Shown here in pieces: positions 8,710 through 17,956 of a stretch of 64,000 bases of DNA (positions are counted from its first letter, which is position 1; the number at the start of each line of letters is the position of its first letter). Under the pieces are notes generated by a model, which ran no database searches, had not been told where the DNA came from, and worked only from the letters and a program-made list of their open reading frames with translations. Made by a program: the position numbers and the translations under genes. This DNA comes from Haliea sp040221975 (lineage in GTDB: Bacteria > Pseudomonadota > Gammaproteobacteria > Pseudomonadales > Halieaceae): positions 62,001 to 126,000 of the forward strand of contig JAVJWR010000002.1 of assembly GCA_040221975.1 (NCBI GenBank). The letters run 5' to 3'.

Positions 8710-9513
8710 GTGCCCGCGCCCTATGAAACCATACGCGCAAGCTGTGTGATTCCCGCCTACAACACCGCCGAAACAATCGGGCGGGCGTTGGAGTCGGTAC
8801 TACGCACCCCCGGCGTCGAGGAGGTGATTGTGGTCGATGACGGCTCCGTAGACGAAACCGGAATTCGGGTGGCGGCGCTAGCGGGAACAGCCCCGGTTCC
8901 AGTGCGTCTGATCCGGCAGGATAATTCTGGCGCTGGTGCGGCGCGCAACACGGGCATGCAGGCTGCAACACTTGACTGGATCACCTTCCTTGATGCCGAT
9001 GATGAAATGCTGCCCGAAGCGATCATCGGCAAGGCGAAGCACCTGGCAACCTGTCCCGATCGAGAGACCGTCGATGCAGTGCATGGCAGCTTTGTGAGAG
9101 GCGACACTGGCGCCATCGCGAAATTCTCAGAGACCCGAACCCAGGTCGATCCCGATGGCATCGGCCGGTTGGGTGGCTTTCCGGGAGGAGTCCATTCTTT
9201 TGTCTTCCGCCGTGAGCCGCTTCTGGCTACGGGCGGGTTCCGACCTGAGCTGACCAATTACGAAGACTTCGAGCTCATTCTGCGCTTCATCGCGCAGGGC
9301 TCGCGGGTGGTGGGCTGTACTGCGCCAGGTTTTCATCGCCATTACACGCAAAATTCGTTGTCACGTGGGCTTGCAGTGCCAAAACGCCTGGAGTTAGAGC
9401 GCCGATTCTTGAACATGGCCGCAAGAGAGGATCTGATGGGTAAAACTGAGGTTATGCGGCGGTTACTGCGCAACCGGGTCCGGCAGTTGCATCACGTCGT
9501 GACAGGTCATTGA
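8710..9513 (+). CDS. GT2-family glycosyltransferase
   Basis: The chosen GTG start has AGAGGA seven bases upstream; a TTG at 8674 would add 12 residues without support. The protein has 267 residues. GT-A features are clear: CVIPAYNTAETIGRALESVL at about 12-31, VVDDGS at 41-46 and the metal-binding DADD at 95-98. The acceptor-side pattern NYEDFELILRF lies further on. It uses a nucleotide sugar to extend a lipid-linked glycan on the cytoplasmic face. Donor and linkage are unknown. It sits four bases from the second sulfotransferase and belongs to the intact module. Confidence 0.88.
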   Translation: MPAPYETIRASCVIPAYNTAETIGRALESVLRTPGVEEVIVVDDGSVDETGIRVAALAGTAPVPVRLIRQDNSGAGAARNTGMQAATLDWITFLDADDEMLPEAIIGKAKHLATCPDRETVDAVHGSFVRGDTGAIAKFSETRTQVDPDGIGRLGGFPGGVHSFVFRREPLLATGGFRPELTNYEDFELILRFIAQGSRVVGCTAPGFHRHYTQNSLSRGLAVPKRLELERRFLNMAAREDLMGKTEVMRRLLRNRVRQLHHVVTGH

Positions 9514-9516
9514 GCC

Positions 9517-10185
9517 ATGCTGTATGTAAAAGAAAGCCTCAAGAATCTGATGCCAGAGGGACTGCGAATGGGGCAGTTGGTCCTGCGCCGCGCCGCTGCC
9601 TTGAAACAGGCTGGAGTGATCTTCGTACATGTTCCTAAGAACGGTGGCACCTCAATCAACAACGCAGTCTATGGCCGCTTCATGGGGCATTTCCGAGTGA
9701 GTGACATCGAGCGCGTTTGCCCCCACTTGCTACGAAGCTTACCTTCCTTTGCTGTAACCCGGAACCCTTGGGCGCGGGCTTACTCCGCTTGGAATTTCGC
9801 GCGAGCCGGTGCTGCAATGAAAGACGGAGCCCAGATCCGTACCCCTGCACGCTATCAAACGCCTGAGTTTGAGAGTTTCGAGCGTTTTGTGCTCGAATGG
9901 CTTCCAAGCCGGAACTTGAGCCGCGAGGACTACGTGTTCCGCCCACAAAGCCAATTCCTCCTTACCCGCCGCGGGGAAATCGGCGTGCGCCACCTAGGCC
10001 ATATCGAGAGCCCCGACAGTTATTTACCGTTCATAGAGGAAATCTTTGGACGCGAGATTGAGATCAGTCACCTCAACCGCACCGCTCACACCTTTAGCTA
10101 TCGCGAAGCTTATACGAAGGAGATGCGGGATATGTTGGCGCGTTGCTACTCGGTTGATCTTGAGAGGTTCAATTATGACTTCTGA
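9517..10185 (+). CDS. Sulfotransferase family 2 (carbohydrate sulfotransferase)
   Basis: The protein has 222 residues, short for the family. The 5'-phosphosulfate loop is FVHVPKNGGTSINNAVYGRF at about 36-55, the HVPKxGGTS type. The 3'-phosphate motif is AVTRNPWARAYSAW at 79-92. Both are hallmarks of the Sulfotransfer_2/HNK-1 type carbohydrate sulfotransferases, which use PAPS. The start ATG is three bases after the GT2 stop. A second, differently built sulfotransferase is at 5671, so two sulfate positions on the glycan are plausible. No PAPS-synthesis genes are in the window. Confidence 0.85.
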   Translation: MLYVKESLKNLMPEGLRMGQLVLRRAAALKQAGVIFVHVPKNGGTSINNAVYGRFMGHFRVSDIERVCPHLLRSLPSFAVTRNPWARAYSAWNFARAGAAMKDGAQIRTPARYQTPEFESFERFVLEWLPSRNLSREDYVFRPQSQFLLTRRGEIGVRHLGHIESPDSYLPFIEEIFGREIEISHLNRTAHTFSYREAYTKEMRDMLARCYSVDLERFNYDF

Positions 10186-10189
10186 AGTG

Positions 10190-11038
10190 ATCGCGGGGAT
10201 TAGAGCATGAGCCGCATTTCCCAGGCTGATCCACAGCCACCTAGCCTTCGGCAATATCTTTGCCGCAAGTGTGACACGCACGCCCTTGGTCTATACCTAC
10301 CACAGCGAGAACGTCCGCTTTTCGCGGGCCTTCCAGACGTATTTCTGCCACCGCTTGGCGTAGTTCATCGGTATTTCCCGAAACTCTGCGACAAACCTGC
10401 AAATCTATGCCGGGCAGGACGTATGGGTTAGTACGACCATCAACGGCATCGATCTAGCGGCAATTCCCGCCCGTCCGGGATTTCGCGAGCTCGCGGTGCT
10501 GCACGCCATTTGGGTCTGGCGGATCCGCGGCGCAGAAGAATTACCCGCTCATGGCTTGCGCAGTGGCAGTACTGGAGCCCGCGCATCGTGAGGCTTACAG
10601 TCGACATCTGTGGTGAGGGCGATTTGACCATTGTCGCCAGCTGCATGGATATCCTGCCCGCTTCCGATGTGCCTGAGGATAGCCTGCGCTTTCACGGTGT
10701 TTCCACAGAGATCCGCGAAATTCTGCAGGGCTATGACATGCTGCTAATGACCTCGGACCGGGAGAGCCTGCCCATCGCGCTAATTGAGACGGCAGCGGCG
10801 GGTCTGCCTACCGTGGTGACCGACGTTGGCGGTTGCCGTGAGGTTACGGGCGCGGACCCTACCTCCGACACGGCGGGCATTGTCGTGCCGCCGGGGGGAT
10901 TCGTTAGCCTTCCGCGATGCCACCGCTACGCTGCTCGACGATGCCGCCGCGCGTGTGCGCTGGTCGCGAAACGCGCGGGATATTGCGCGGGTATTTTCAA
11001 GCAAGCAGTCCGCCGAAGAACACGCGCGTCTCTACTAG
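10190..11038 (+). pseudogene. GT4-family glycosyltransferase, N-terminally truncated and multiply broken
   Basis: Translating across frames gives fragments of a GT-B glycosyltransferase: RLIHSHLAFGNIFAASVTRT and LVYTYHSENVRFSRAF, then an in-frame TAG at 10361-10363, then FIGISRNSATNLQIYAGQDV. Another frame carries the nucleotide-sugar site (LLMTSDRESLPIALIETAAA, LPTVVTDVGGCREV). A further shift near 10900 leads to DDAAARVRWSRNARDIARVF before the end. The N-terminal 80 or so residues are missing. It resembles the intact gene at 13058 (CHLYYALIFSF, VYTHHSFE, YIGICSACTNLL), suggesting a replaced or redundant paralogue. At least one stop and two frame changes make it non-functional. Confidence 0.8.
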
Positions 11039-11049
11039 GAGGTCATGGG

Positions 11050-11160
11050 ATGAAGGATATCATCCTAGCCAAGGCACCGGTCTGGTTCCAGAATGCCGCG
11101 ATTTCGGTCAATAATCGGCGCCAATGGTGGATATGACAAAGCGGGGAATACTAGCCTTGG
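11050..11160 (+). pseudogene. Possible CapK/phenylacetate-CoA-ligase-like 5' remnant
   Basis: The ATG at 11050 opens a short reading (KAPVWFQNAAISVNNRRQWW) that stops at 11136. The next frame continues as a Gly-Gly-Tyr-Asp stretch (GANGGYDKAGNTS). N-termini of CapK-type adenylate-forming proteins in capsule clusters have a similar lipid-anchor-like opening followed by an Arg-Tyr-Gly-Gly region. This is weak similarity over about 35 residues and should be treated as tentative. Confidence 0.3.
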
Positions 11161-11261
11161 TTTGAGCTGAATAAGGAAGCCACTCGCTGGAGCGCTGACC
11201 ATAGCGCAAAGTACCAAGCTGGGTAGCTCGATACCTGCCTGCGCCACGCCATACCAAGGAA

Positions 11262-11816
11262 TTACAGCAGACGGCGGGTATCCAGTGGAGCTTCCTGCCG
11301 TTCCGTTCCGGTCAAGACTGGTGGGTGGGCACCGCATCGGTGTGGACGACTACTATCTGACTCACAAGGCCTAGGCAATTGGTTGCCACTGGCTGGCCGG
11401 CGCATCAATGGCGGCATGGGCCGGTTTGTCGCCAGCGAGCGTATCAAGGCCATGCTGCATTGAGAGCTGCCGATCAAAGGCACGCGGGTGTTGGTATTGG
11501 GCCTGACCCTCAAGGAAAATTATTCAGATCTGCGCAACACCCGGGTAGTGGATGTGATCAAGGAACTGCGGCATTACAACGTGCAGGTGTACGTGCATGC
11601 CCCCTGGACCAGCCCACAGGAAGCAGAAGCGAAATACGGCATCAGCCTTACTGCAGCGCCGGAAACCGGCACTTACGATACGGTTGTAATTGCCGTGGTC
11701 CACGATGAATTCCGCAGCATGGGTAGCGAGGGCACTCGCGCCCTGGGAAATGCGGAACATGTACTGTACGACCTGACATACCTGTTGCCGGCGCACGCGT
11801 CGGACTTGCGTCTATA
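11262..11816 (+). pseudogene. Second copy of the TviB/WbpA C-terminal region, truncated and with stops
   Basis: This segment repeats the C-terminal third of the dehydrogenase at 3869, in the same orientation. Shared text includes DDYYLTHKA, RVLVLGLTLKENYSDLRNTR and GTYDTVVIAVVHDEF. In-frame stops occur after THKA (TAG near 11373) and after AMLH (TGA near 11460), and a short deletion removes part of the YDPEVILAG segment. From 11488 the frame is open to the end (109 residues, terminal DLRL). There is no N-terminal Rossmann domain, so it is not an enzyme gene. By eye the two copies agree at roughly four of five bases and are damaged at different places. Confidence 0.85.
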
Positions 11817-11828
11817 GGAGGAAAGCTC

Positions 11829-12868
11829 TTGATTCAAAACGCATACACGAAGTGCCAGGCAGCGCTTAAGGCTGACGCAAAGAACTGGCTGATTACCGGT
11901 GTCGCCGGCTTTATCGCGTCCAACCTGCTGGAAACCCTGCTCAGGTTGAACCAGAAGGTAGTCGGGCTGGACAACTTCGCCACCGGCCACCACCACAACC
12001 TGGCAGAAGTGGAATCCCCGGTGAGTCCCGAACAGTGGGCGCGCTTTCGATTTATGGAAGGAGACATCCGCACCCTGGCGAACTGCCACACTGCCTGCTA
12101 GGGTGTGGACTACGTGCTGCACCTGGCCGCCTTGGGCTCAGTTTCGCGCAGCCTGGAGGACCCGATCACGACCAACGCACCCTATATCAGCGGTTTCCTG
12201 AATATGCTGGTTGCCGCGCTGGACGCGCAGGTAAAGAGCTTTACCTACGCTGCCAGCAGCTCAACTCATGGTGACCACCCTGACCTGCCCAAGGTGGAAG
12301 ACAAAATCGGCAAGCCACTCCGCCCCTATGCGGTGACCAAAGACGCCAACGAACTCTATGCTGATGTATTCGCCCGCTGTTATGACTTCAAAACCATCGG
12401 CCTGCGCTACTTCAACGTGTTTGGCGCTCGGCAGGATCCCAATGATGCCTACGCGGCCGTCATTCCCAAGTGGACTGCTGCAATGATCAAGGGGGAGGAC
12501 GTGTACATCAATGGAGATGGGGAGACCAGCCGGGATTTTGCTATATTGAAAACATCGTACAGGCAAACCTATTGGCCGCTTCAGCAAATGAAGAAGAAAA
12601 CAATCATGTTTACAACGTGGTCTGCAATGGGCGTACAAGTCTGAATCAATTATTTGGTTAATTAACAGAGTCACTAGAACAGCAGGGTTTCGAATATCGA
12701 CAGGAGCCAACCTATCGCAGCTTCCGTGAAGGTGATGTAATACATTCGCAGGCGGATATTGGAATAACACAAAGCAAGCAGACTTACGACGTGATTTTTC
12801 GAGTTGGTGAGGGGGTGAAAGCGGTGATGCCTTGGTATATTAAATCGATCAGCACTACTGTCGAGTGA
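11829..12868 (+). pseudogene. TviC/WbpP-type UDP-HexNAc 4-epimerase, broken
   Basis: This is an extended SDR epimerase. The NAD motif is WLITGVAGFIASNLLETLL, followed by VGLDNFATGHHHNL. An in-frame TAG at 12099-12101 interrupts DIRTLANCHTAC and GVDYVLHLAALGSV. The Ser and YxxxK region reads AASSSTHGDH and LRPYAVTKDANELYADVF, and the tail reads GLRYFNVFGARQDPN. Near 12537 a frame change occurs (GDGETSRDF, then YIENIVQANLLAA), and a TAA at 12659 comes before the last part (GFEYRQEPTYRSFREGDV), which ends at 12868. TviB plus TviC make UDP-GalNAc uronate in Vi-antigen synthesis, and both are broken here. Confidence 0.85.
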
Positions 12869-13057
12869 GATAGATGTTGGTGCGTTATTCCATTTCTAGC
12901 GATAACCGGACCGGGCTGTTGGCCCAAATGAATTACACCATCCGATTATTTCGTAAATGTTGATATCGGACCACCATTTTTCGCTCTCAGATGGCTTCAA
13001 TATGTACCAAGTTAGTAAAGTGCTTGGCTGAAAATTTGATTGAGGGGGCCTGATAGT

Positions 13058-14128
13058 ATGAGGATATTACATTTCATTTCGTCTCCTGCAGCTGGTGGAG
13101 CCGAAATATACGTGCGCGATTTAAGTATAGTGATGCGCGAATGTGGGCATGATATCCATATGGTATTCCTGCAGTCAGCAGCAGGAGAAGGTAGAGATCT
13201 GAAATTCGAAAAGCAATTTCTTGAATCACTTTCTCAACACTCAATTACCTATTCATTTATTGGGAAGGATGCGAGAAGCAAGCCGTGGGTAGGCGGGGCG
13301 CGTTTGCGTCACCAAGTACGCGTTTTCAATCCAGATGTAATCCATTGCCACCTTTACTATGCGCTTATATTTTCATTCTTTGTTTTGAAAACCCCAGTTG
13401 TATACACTCATCACAGCTTTGAACTAAGTCTACCAAGAATTATTTATCGATTTTTTGATTTCCGAGTGAAGGCGTATATAGGTATATGTAGTGCTTGCAC
13501 AAATCTATTAAGGCCAATCGTCACTAGAGATGTTATTCAAATAGATAACGCTGCCGATCGGCGTCGTACTCCTTCTCGTTCCATTAATCGACAATCTAGA
13601 GAAGAGCTTGTTTTTGTTTTCGTAGGAAGTTTAAGGGCACCGAAAAATTTGAAGCTTATGCTGAATTCATTTTCCGTATTGAAAAATCGAAACGCTATAT
13701 TAAAAATCGCGGGAGAAGGTCCAGACCGTAATGAGCTGGAGATATTGGCAAAAGCACTAGATATAGATAAAAAAGTCCAGTTTTTAGGAAATATTTCAAA
13801 CGTTGGAGATGTCCTGGCTGACGCAGATGTCTTTCTAATGTCCTCGGCATGGGAGGGCCTCCCTATAGCTTTGATTGAGGCTACCCTTATTGGCCTGCCT
13901 GTGATAGTTACCAACGTTGGTGGGTGTGCAGAGGTCGTTCATCGGTGTGCAAACGGGTTCGTTGTGGATAGCTTGGATGTCATTGATTATCGAGCTGCTT
14001 TAGAGAAGATGATGAATAGTGCACAATTGAGACTGTTTTTTTCGCAGAACGCAATGGAATATTCTATGGAATATGAGATTCACGGGGCGGTAGAGAAACA
14101 TTTAGATCTTTACCATAAGGTTGTCTAG
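13058..14128 (+). CDS. GT4-family glycosyltransferase
   Basis: The ATG at 13058 after GAGG is preferred over the upstream TTG at 13040; it gives 356 residues. The opening MRILHFISSPAAGGAEIYVR carries the GGAE donor-loop pattern of GT-B enzymes. The C-terminal nucleotide-sugar site is clear: FVFVGSLRAPKNLKLML, KIAGEGPDRNELE, FLMSSAWEGLPIALIEATLI and PVIVTNVGGCAEVV, with the E-x7-E pattern. It extends a lipid-linked glycan from a UDP- or GDP-sugar. Base composition is distinctly richer in A+T than most of the window, suggesting separate acquisition. It resembles the broken gene at 10190. Confidence 0.88.
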   Translation: MRILHFISSPAAGGAEIYVRDLSIVMRECGHDIHMVFLQSAAGEGRDLKFEKQFLESLSQHSITYSFIGKDARSKPWVGGARLRHQVRVFNPDVIHCHLYYALIFSFFVLKTPVVYTHHSFELSLPRIIYRFFDFRVKAYIGICSACTNLLRPIVTRDVIQIDNAADRRRTPSRSINRQSREELVFVFVGSLRAPKNLKLMLNSFSVLKNRNAILKIAGEGPDRNELEILAKALDIDKKVQFLGNISNVGDVLADADVFLMSSAWEGLPIALIEATLIGLPVIVTNVGGCAEVVHRCANGFVVDSLDVIDYRAALEKMMNSAQLRLFFSQNAMEYSMEYEIHGAVEKHLDLYHKVV

Positions 14129-14357
14129 TAGAATATCGCTGATTGGTTTTGTGCTCTTGATTTTTTGTAGATATTACTGGATTTCATAATTTGACTTCTT
14201 CTTTGAAGGTCAACTCGGCGGCATGCTTGATTCTTGATCAGGCGATCAACAAAGAATTGCCGTGCCAAATAATTCTGTACGGTCCCTACTAATATTTCTC
14301 TTTTGATTAGAGGATAAGTATTAAGCCTATGTGTGTGTTGTATAGAATTCGTCTCCC
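14129..14357. other. AT-rich gap without a recognised gene
   Basis: No credible gene is seen between the glycosyltransferase and the polymerase-like gene. The segment is A+T-rich and may hold a promoter for the following gene, but no convincing -35/-10 pair stands out. Confidence 0.5.
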
Positions 14358-15578
14358 ATGGAGATAATCTCGACAGGCTGGCATGTTTTTGGCGCGTTGC
14401 TGGTCTTTTTGCTGGGTGCATTTACATCTCTGGCTATTGCTAGCCGTTTTGGTATCGGTGATAAGCGAGGCTTGTTTCTTTATTTATGGCATACTCTTTG
14501 GTGTTTAGTTTATTTGATTTACGCAATTAACGCGGGTGGTGATTCGCTTTTTTACTACAGCGAATCCATTTCTGGAGAACTAAAAAGCTTCCGATTGGGT
14601 ACTGTTGCTGTAATTTATTTCACACATTTCTTTTCGGATTTCGTGGGCCTATCTATTTTGGGAGTCTTCCTTGTCAATAATATCATTGGTTTTATAGGTT
14701 TATTAGGATTTGCTGGCGCGCTAAAAAAGGCAACTGTAGCCAAGAGTAGCCAGTTACGCTTGCTTGCGCTTGTCATCATACTTTTACCTTCGGTGAGTTT
14801 TTGGTCATCTGCAATTGGCAAGGACTCTATCGCATTCATGGCTGCCGGGTTGGCCCTCTGGGCAGCACTCGATTTGCGGCGTAGGGTGGGCCTGATGATT
14901 TTTGCCGTTTTGTCGATGTTTTTCGTCCGTGCTCACATGGCAGCAATGATGGTAATCGCTCTAAGTGCTACTTTCATTATTGATGCTAACATATCAATGT
15001 TAAAGCGCTTCTTTTTCGGTATGGCTAGCTTATCAGTTGCAACCTTGCTAATTCCGTTTGCACTTGAATATGCTGGCGTTGGAGATGTTGATGCTGATGG
15101 CTTAATCAGCTATGTCGAGGCTCGACAAGGTTACAATCAAGAAGGTGGAGGAGGAGTAGACATCGCCCCAATGAGTCTGCCTGTGCAGCTGTTTACCTAT
15201 ATGTTTCGTCCCTTGGTTTTTGAGGCTCGCTCTGTTTTTCACCTGGGCGCTGCTGTTGATAATTTAGTTCTAGCAATTCTGTTTATGGTCGGTGGATTGG
15301 TAGTTTGCAAGCGAAGGAAGAGCCGCATGGACGATGCGCGAGTGTTCCTCTGGGTGTATGCACTCTTTGCCTGGATCGTCCTGGCTATGACCACCGCTAA
15401 CCTGGGGATCGCTATGCGGCAAAAATGGATGTTTGCTCCAATGCTGATCTACCTGATGATTTCGGTAATGGGCCAGTCAGGAAGTAACAGGCATAGCCCG
15501 CGAATATCAACAGGGCACATCAGTACTTCGGTGGTTACAGGTTCTGGCACGTCCGGCAAAGAAACTAGCAATGCATAA
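14358..15578 (+). CDS. wzy: Wzy-like polysaccharide polymerase (membrane protein)
   Basis: The protein has 406 residues and about ten hydrophobic helices, for example HVFGALLVFLLGAFTSLAIA and the pair near LRLLALVIILLPSVSFWSSA. A large soluble loop lies near residues 235-275 (DVDADGLISYVEARQGYNQE). Wzy polymerases vary too much for a firm sequence call. The helix number, the long periplasmic loop, the position beside glycosyltransferases and the absence of any other polymerase candidate support it. It is A+T-rich like its upstream neighbour. The stop overlaps the next gene's start by eight bases. An alternative is an O-antigen ligase or other glycan membrane protein. Confidence 0.6.
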   Translation: MEIISTGWHVFGALLVFLLGAFTSLAIASRFGIGDKRGLFLYLWHTLWCLVYLIYAINAGGDSLFYYSESISGELKSFRLGTVAVIYFTHFFSDFVGLSILGVFLVNNIIGFIGLLGFAGALKKATVAKSSQLRLLALVIILLPSVSFWSSAIGKDSIAFMAAGLALWAALDLRRRVGLMIFAVLSMFFVRAHMAAMMVIALSATFIIDANISMLKRFFFGMASLSVATLLIPFALEYAGVGDVDADGLISYVEARQGYNQEGGGGVDIAPMSLPVQLFTYMFRPLVFEARSVFHLGAAVDNLVLAILFMVGGLVVCKRRKSRMDDARVFLWVYALFAWIVLAMTTANLGIAMRQKWMFAPMLIYLMISVMGQSGSNRHSPRISTGHISTSVVTGSGTSGKETSNA

Positions 15579-16734
15579 AATCAACGCTTGCGCTCCTCGC
15601 CGGATCGCCATCTTGGCAGGTCTTGGCTCCTCTCTCGTCAATTTCCGTGGCCCTTTGCTGAAGGCTCTTTGCGATTCTGGCATCGAAGTTCATGCTATCG
15701 CTAACGGCCTACGGGAAGACCTGGCGACTCGTAAGCGACTTGAGGACTGGGGTGTAGTCACCCATGATGTGGTAATGCAGCGCACCGGCACCAATCCGCT
15801 GAGCGATCTTGCGGCACTGCGAGAACTTTATCACCTTTACCGAGAGATCAAGCCTGATGCGGTGCTCGGGTATACCGTTAAGCCGGCTCTCTACGGTACC
15901 TTGACGGCTTGGCTCGCTCGGGTACCCAAGCGATATGCCCTGATTACCGGACTTGGGTATGCTTTTACCGGCGAAGCACGTGGTAAGAGGAGGTTGATTC
16001 AGTGGTTGGTGCGTGCTCTATACCGCCAGGCACTCAGTCGCGCAGAAAGGGTCTTTTTCCAGAATCCCGATGATGAGTCACTGTTCCGTCATCTGGAGCT
16101 ACTGAGCAAACAAGTACCTTCTCAGGTGGTAAGCGGCTCTGGAATTGATACCTCGCACTTCGCTTGCTCTCCACTGCCTGAAAATGGTCCCAATTTTTTG
16201 TTGATCGCTCGATTGTTGGGTGACAAGGGAGTCCGTGAATATGTGGCGGCGGCGTCCAAAGTGCGCGAAAGGCACCCTGATGCTCGATTCCGCCTGGTAG
16301 GTTTCATCGATGGGAATCCGGATTCCATTACCCAGCGTGAGCTGGAGCAGTGGATAGTTGATGGGGATATCGATTACTTGGGTGAATTGGATGACGTCCG
16401 CCCAGCGATAGCTGATGCGAGCGTTTATGTGTTGCCCAGCTATCGCGAGGGCACACCGCGCACGGTCCTGGAGGCCATGTCCATGGGGCGACCGATCATA
16501 ACCGCTGATGCGCCCGGTTGCCGAGAGACGGTATCACATGGCGACAACGGATATTTAGTCCCAGTAAAGGCAGTCGATGAGCTAGTTGAAGCTATGGAAT
16601 ACTTTATTACTCGGCCCGATTTGATCCACCAGATGGGTGCCCGATCCCGAGAAATCGCAGTTGAAAAATACGAAGTACAAAAGGTAAATGCACAGATGCT
16701 GGAAGGCATGGGTATATTAACTGCTAATTGTTGA
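15571..16734 (+). CDS. GT4-family glycosyltransferase, PglA/WbpX-like
   Basis: This is a 387-residue GT-B enzyme. The N-terminal half has RIAILAGLGSSLVNFRGPLL and the diagnostic GYTVKPALYGTLTAWLARVP, which recurs in the family that adds HexNAc to bacillosamine-type carriers. The C-terminal half has NFLLIARLLGDKGVREYVAA and VLPSYREGTPRTVLEAMSMG with the E-x7-E donor site. It overlaps the polymerase-like gene by eight bases. Because the next genes make a 2,4-diamino-type sugar and a PglC-like transferase, this enzyme may add the second sugar to the initiating residue. That role is inferred from context. Confidence 0.85.
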   Translation: MHKINACAPRRIAILAGLGSSLVNFRGPLLKALCDSGIEVHAIANGLREDLATRKRLEDWGVVTHDVVMQRTGTNPLSDLAALRELYHLYREIKPDAVLGYTVKPALYGTLTAWLARVPKRYALITGLGYAFTGEARGKRRLIQWLVRALYRQALSRAERVFFQNPDDESLFRHLELLSKQVPSQVVSGSGIDTSHFACSPLPENGPNFLLIARLLGDKGVREYVAAASKVRERHPDARFRLVGFIDGNPDSITQRELEQWIVDGDIDYLGELDDVRPAIADASVYVLPSYREGTPRTVLEAMSMGRPIITADAPGCRETVSHGDNGYLVPVKAVDELVEAMEYFITRPDLIHQMGARSREIAVEKYEVQKVNAQMLEGMGILTANC

Positions 16735-16789
16735 TTTGTTGCCGAATGCTGACTGGGTTTCCTTGACTATATAACTATGGGATATCGTT

Positions 16790-17953
16790 TTGACAGTACT
16801 GTTTGACCAGATTATTAGTGAAGTGCACACGATTTTTGGCGATGGCTTCGTCCCGCTTCATCGCCCTGTCTTTGAAGGCAACGAACGCCAGTACCTTGTC
16901 GATTGTATAGACTCTAACTTTGTCTCCTCGGTCGGCACCAAGGTCACCGAATTCGAACAACGCATCGCCGACTTCGCTGGTAGCAAATATGCGGTCGCCA
17001 CGATAAATGGCACGGCCGCACTGCACATAGCGTTAGGTCTGGCCGGGGTGAGGGCAGGCGAGGAGGTGATCACCCAGGCCCTCACCTTTATCGCCACCTG
17101 TAACGCCACTCGTTATTGTGATGCCTGGCCAGTCTTTGTTGATGTGGAGAGCGACACGCTGGGCATGAGCCCCACAGCCTTGCGCAGGTTTTTGGAGGAG
17201 TTCGCTGAGCGGCGCCCGGAAGGCATATTCAATCGGACCAGTGGGCGCCGTTTGGCTGCGTGTGTGCCCATGCATACTTTTGGCTTGCCGTGCCGGATTA
17301 CCGAGATCATCGCTATCTGCCAGGAATACGGTATTTCCGTGGTAGAGGATGCAGCGGAGTCCCTCGGCAGCTATGTCGGTGAGCAGCACACCGGTAGCTT
17401 TGGCACCCTGGGTACCTTCAGCTTTAACGGCAACAAGGTGATTACCACCGGCGGTGGCGGCATGATTGTCACCAATGACGAGGCACTGGCCCTGCGTGCC
17501 AAGCACATTACCACCACGGCTAAGGTTCCCCACGCCTGGGAATTCGTCCACGATGAGGTGGGCTACAACTACCGCCTGCCCAATCTTAATGCGGCCCTAG
17601 GCTGCGCGCAGATGGAGCGGCTGCCGGAAATTCTCGCCATCAAGGCGGGAATCGCCGCGCGCTATGCCGCCTTGCTGGAAGGGAGCCCCCTGGAAATGGT
17701 GCAGCCTTTGCCCGACACTACTGCCAATAACTGGCTGAATGCAGTCCTGTTGGAGAACCGTGAGGCCAGGGACGCCTTTCTGGAATACACCAACAGCCGC
17801 GAGGTGATGACCCGCCCGGTATGGCGGCTCATGCACCACCTGGAGATGTTTGCCCATTGCCAGCACGACGGGCTGGTGAATTCACTCTGGTTGGAAGACC
17901 GCCTGGTTAACCTGCCCTCCAGTGTGCCGGAAGGCGCCCTCGGGAAGTTGTGA
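16790..17953 (+). CDS. LegC-type PLP-dependent UDP-4-keto-sugar aminotransferase
   Basis: This is a 387-residue DegT/DnrJ/EryC1 aminotransferase. The PLP lysine is K216 in FSFNGNKVITTGGGGM, D187 in VEDAAES supports the pyridine ring, and GTAALHIALGLAGVR binds the phosphate. The TFIATCNATRYCDAWPVFVD segment and overall length fit the LegC branch, which turns a UDP-4-keto-6-deoxy HexNAc into the 4-amino sugar. The TTG start has only a poor ribosome site. Its likely substrate comes from the dehydratase three bases downstream. The exact C4 stereochemistry (bacillosamine- or legionaminate-type) is not decided by sequence. Confidence 0.85.
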   Translation: MTVLFDQIISEVHTIFGDGFVPLHRPVFEGNERQYLVDCIDSNFVSSVGTKVTEFEQRIADFAGSKYAVATINGTAALHIALGLAGVRAGEEVITQALTFIATCNATRYCDAWPVFVDVESDTLGMSPTALRRFLEEFAERRPEGIFNRTSGRRLAACVPMHTFGLPCRITEIIAICQEYGISVVEDAAESLGSYVGEQHTGSFGTLGTFSFNGNKVITTGGGGMIVTNDEALALRAKHITTTAKVPHAWEFVHDEVGYNYRLPNLNAALGCAQMERLPEILAIKAGIAARYAALLEGSPLEMVQPLPDTTANNWLNAVLLENREARDAFLEYTNSREVMTRPVWRLMHHLEMFAHCQHDGLVNSLWLEDRLVNLPSSVPEGALGKL

Positions 17954-17956
17954 TAC

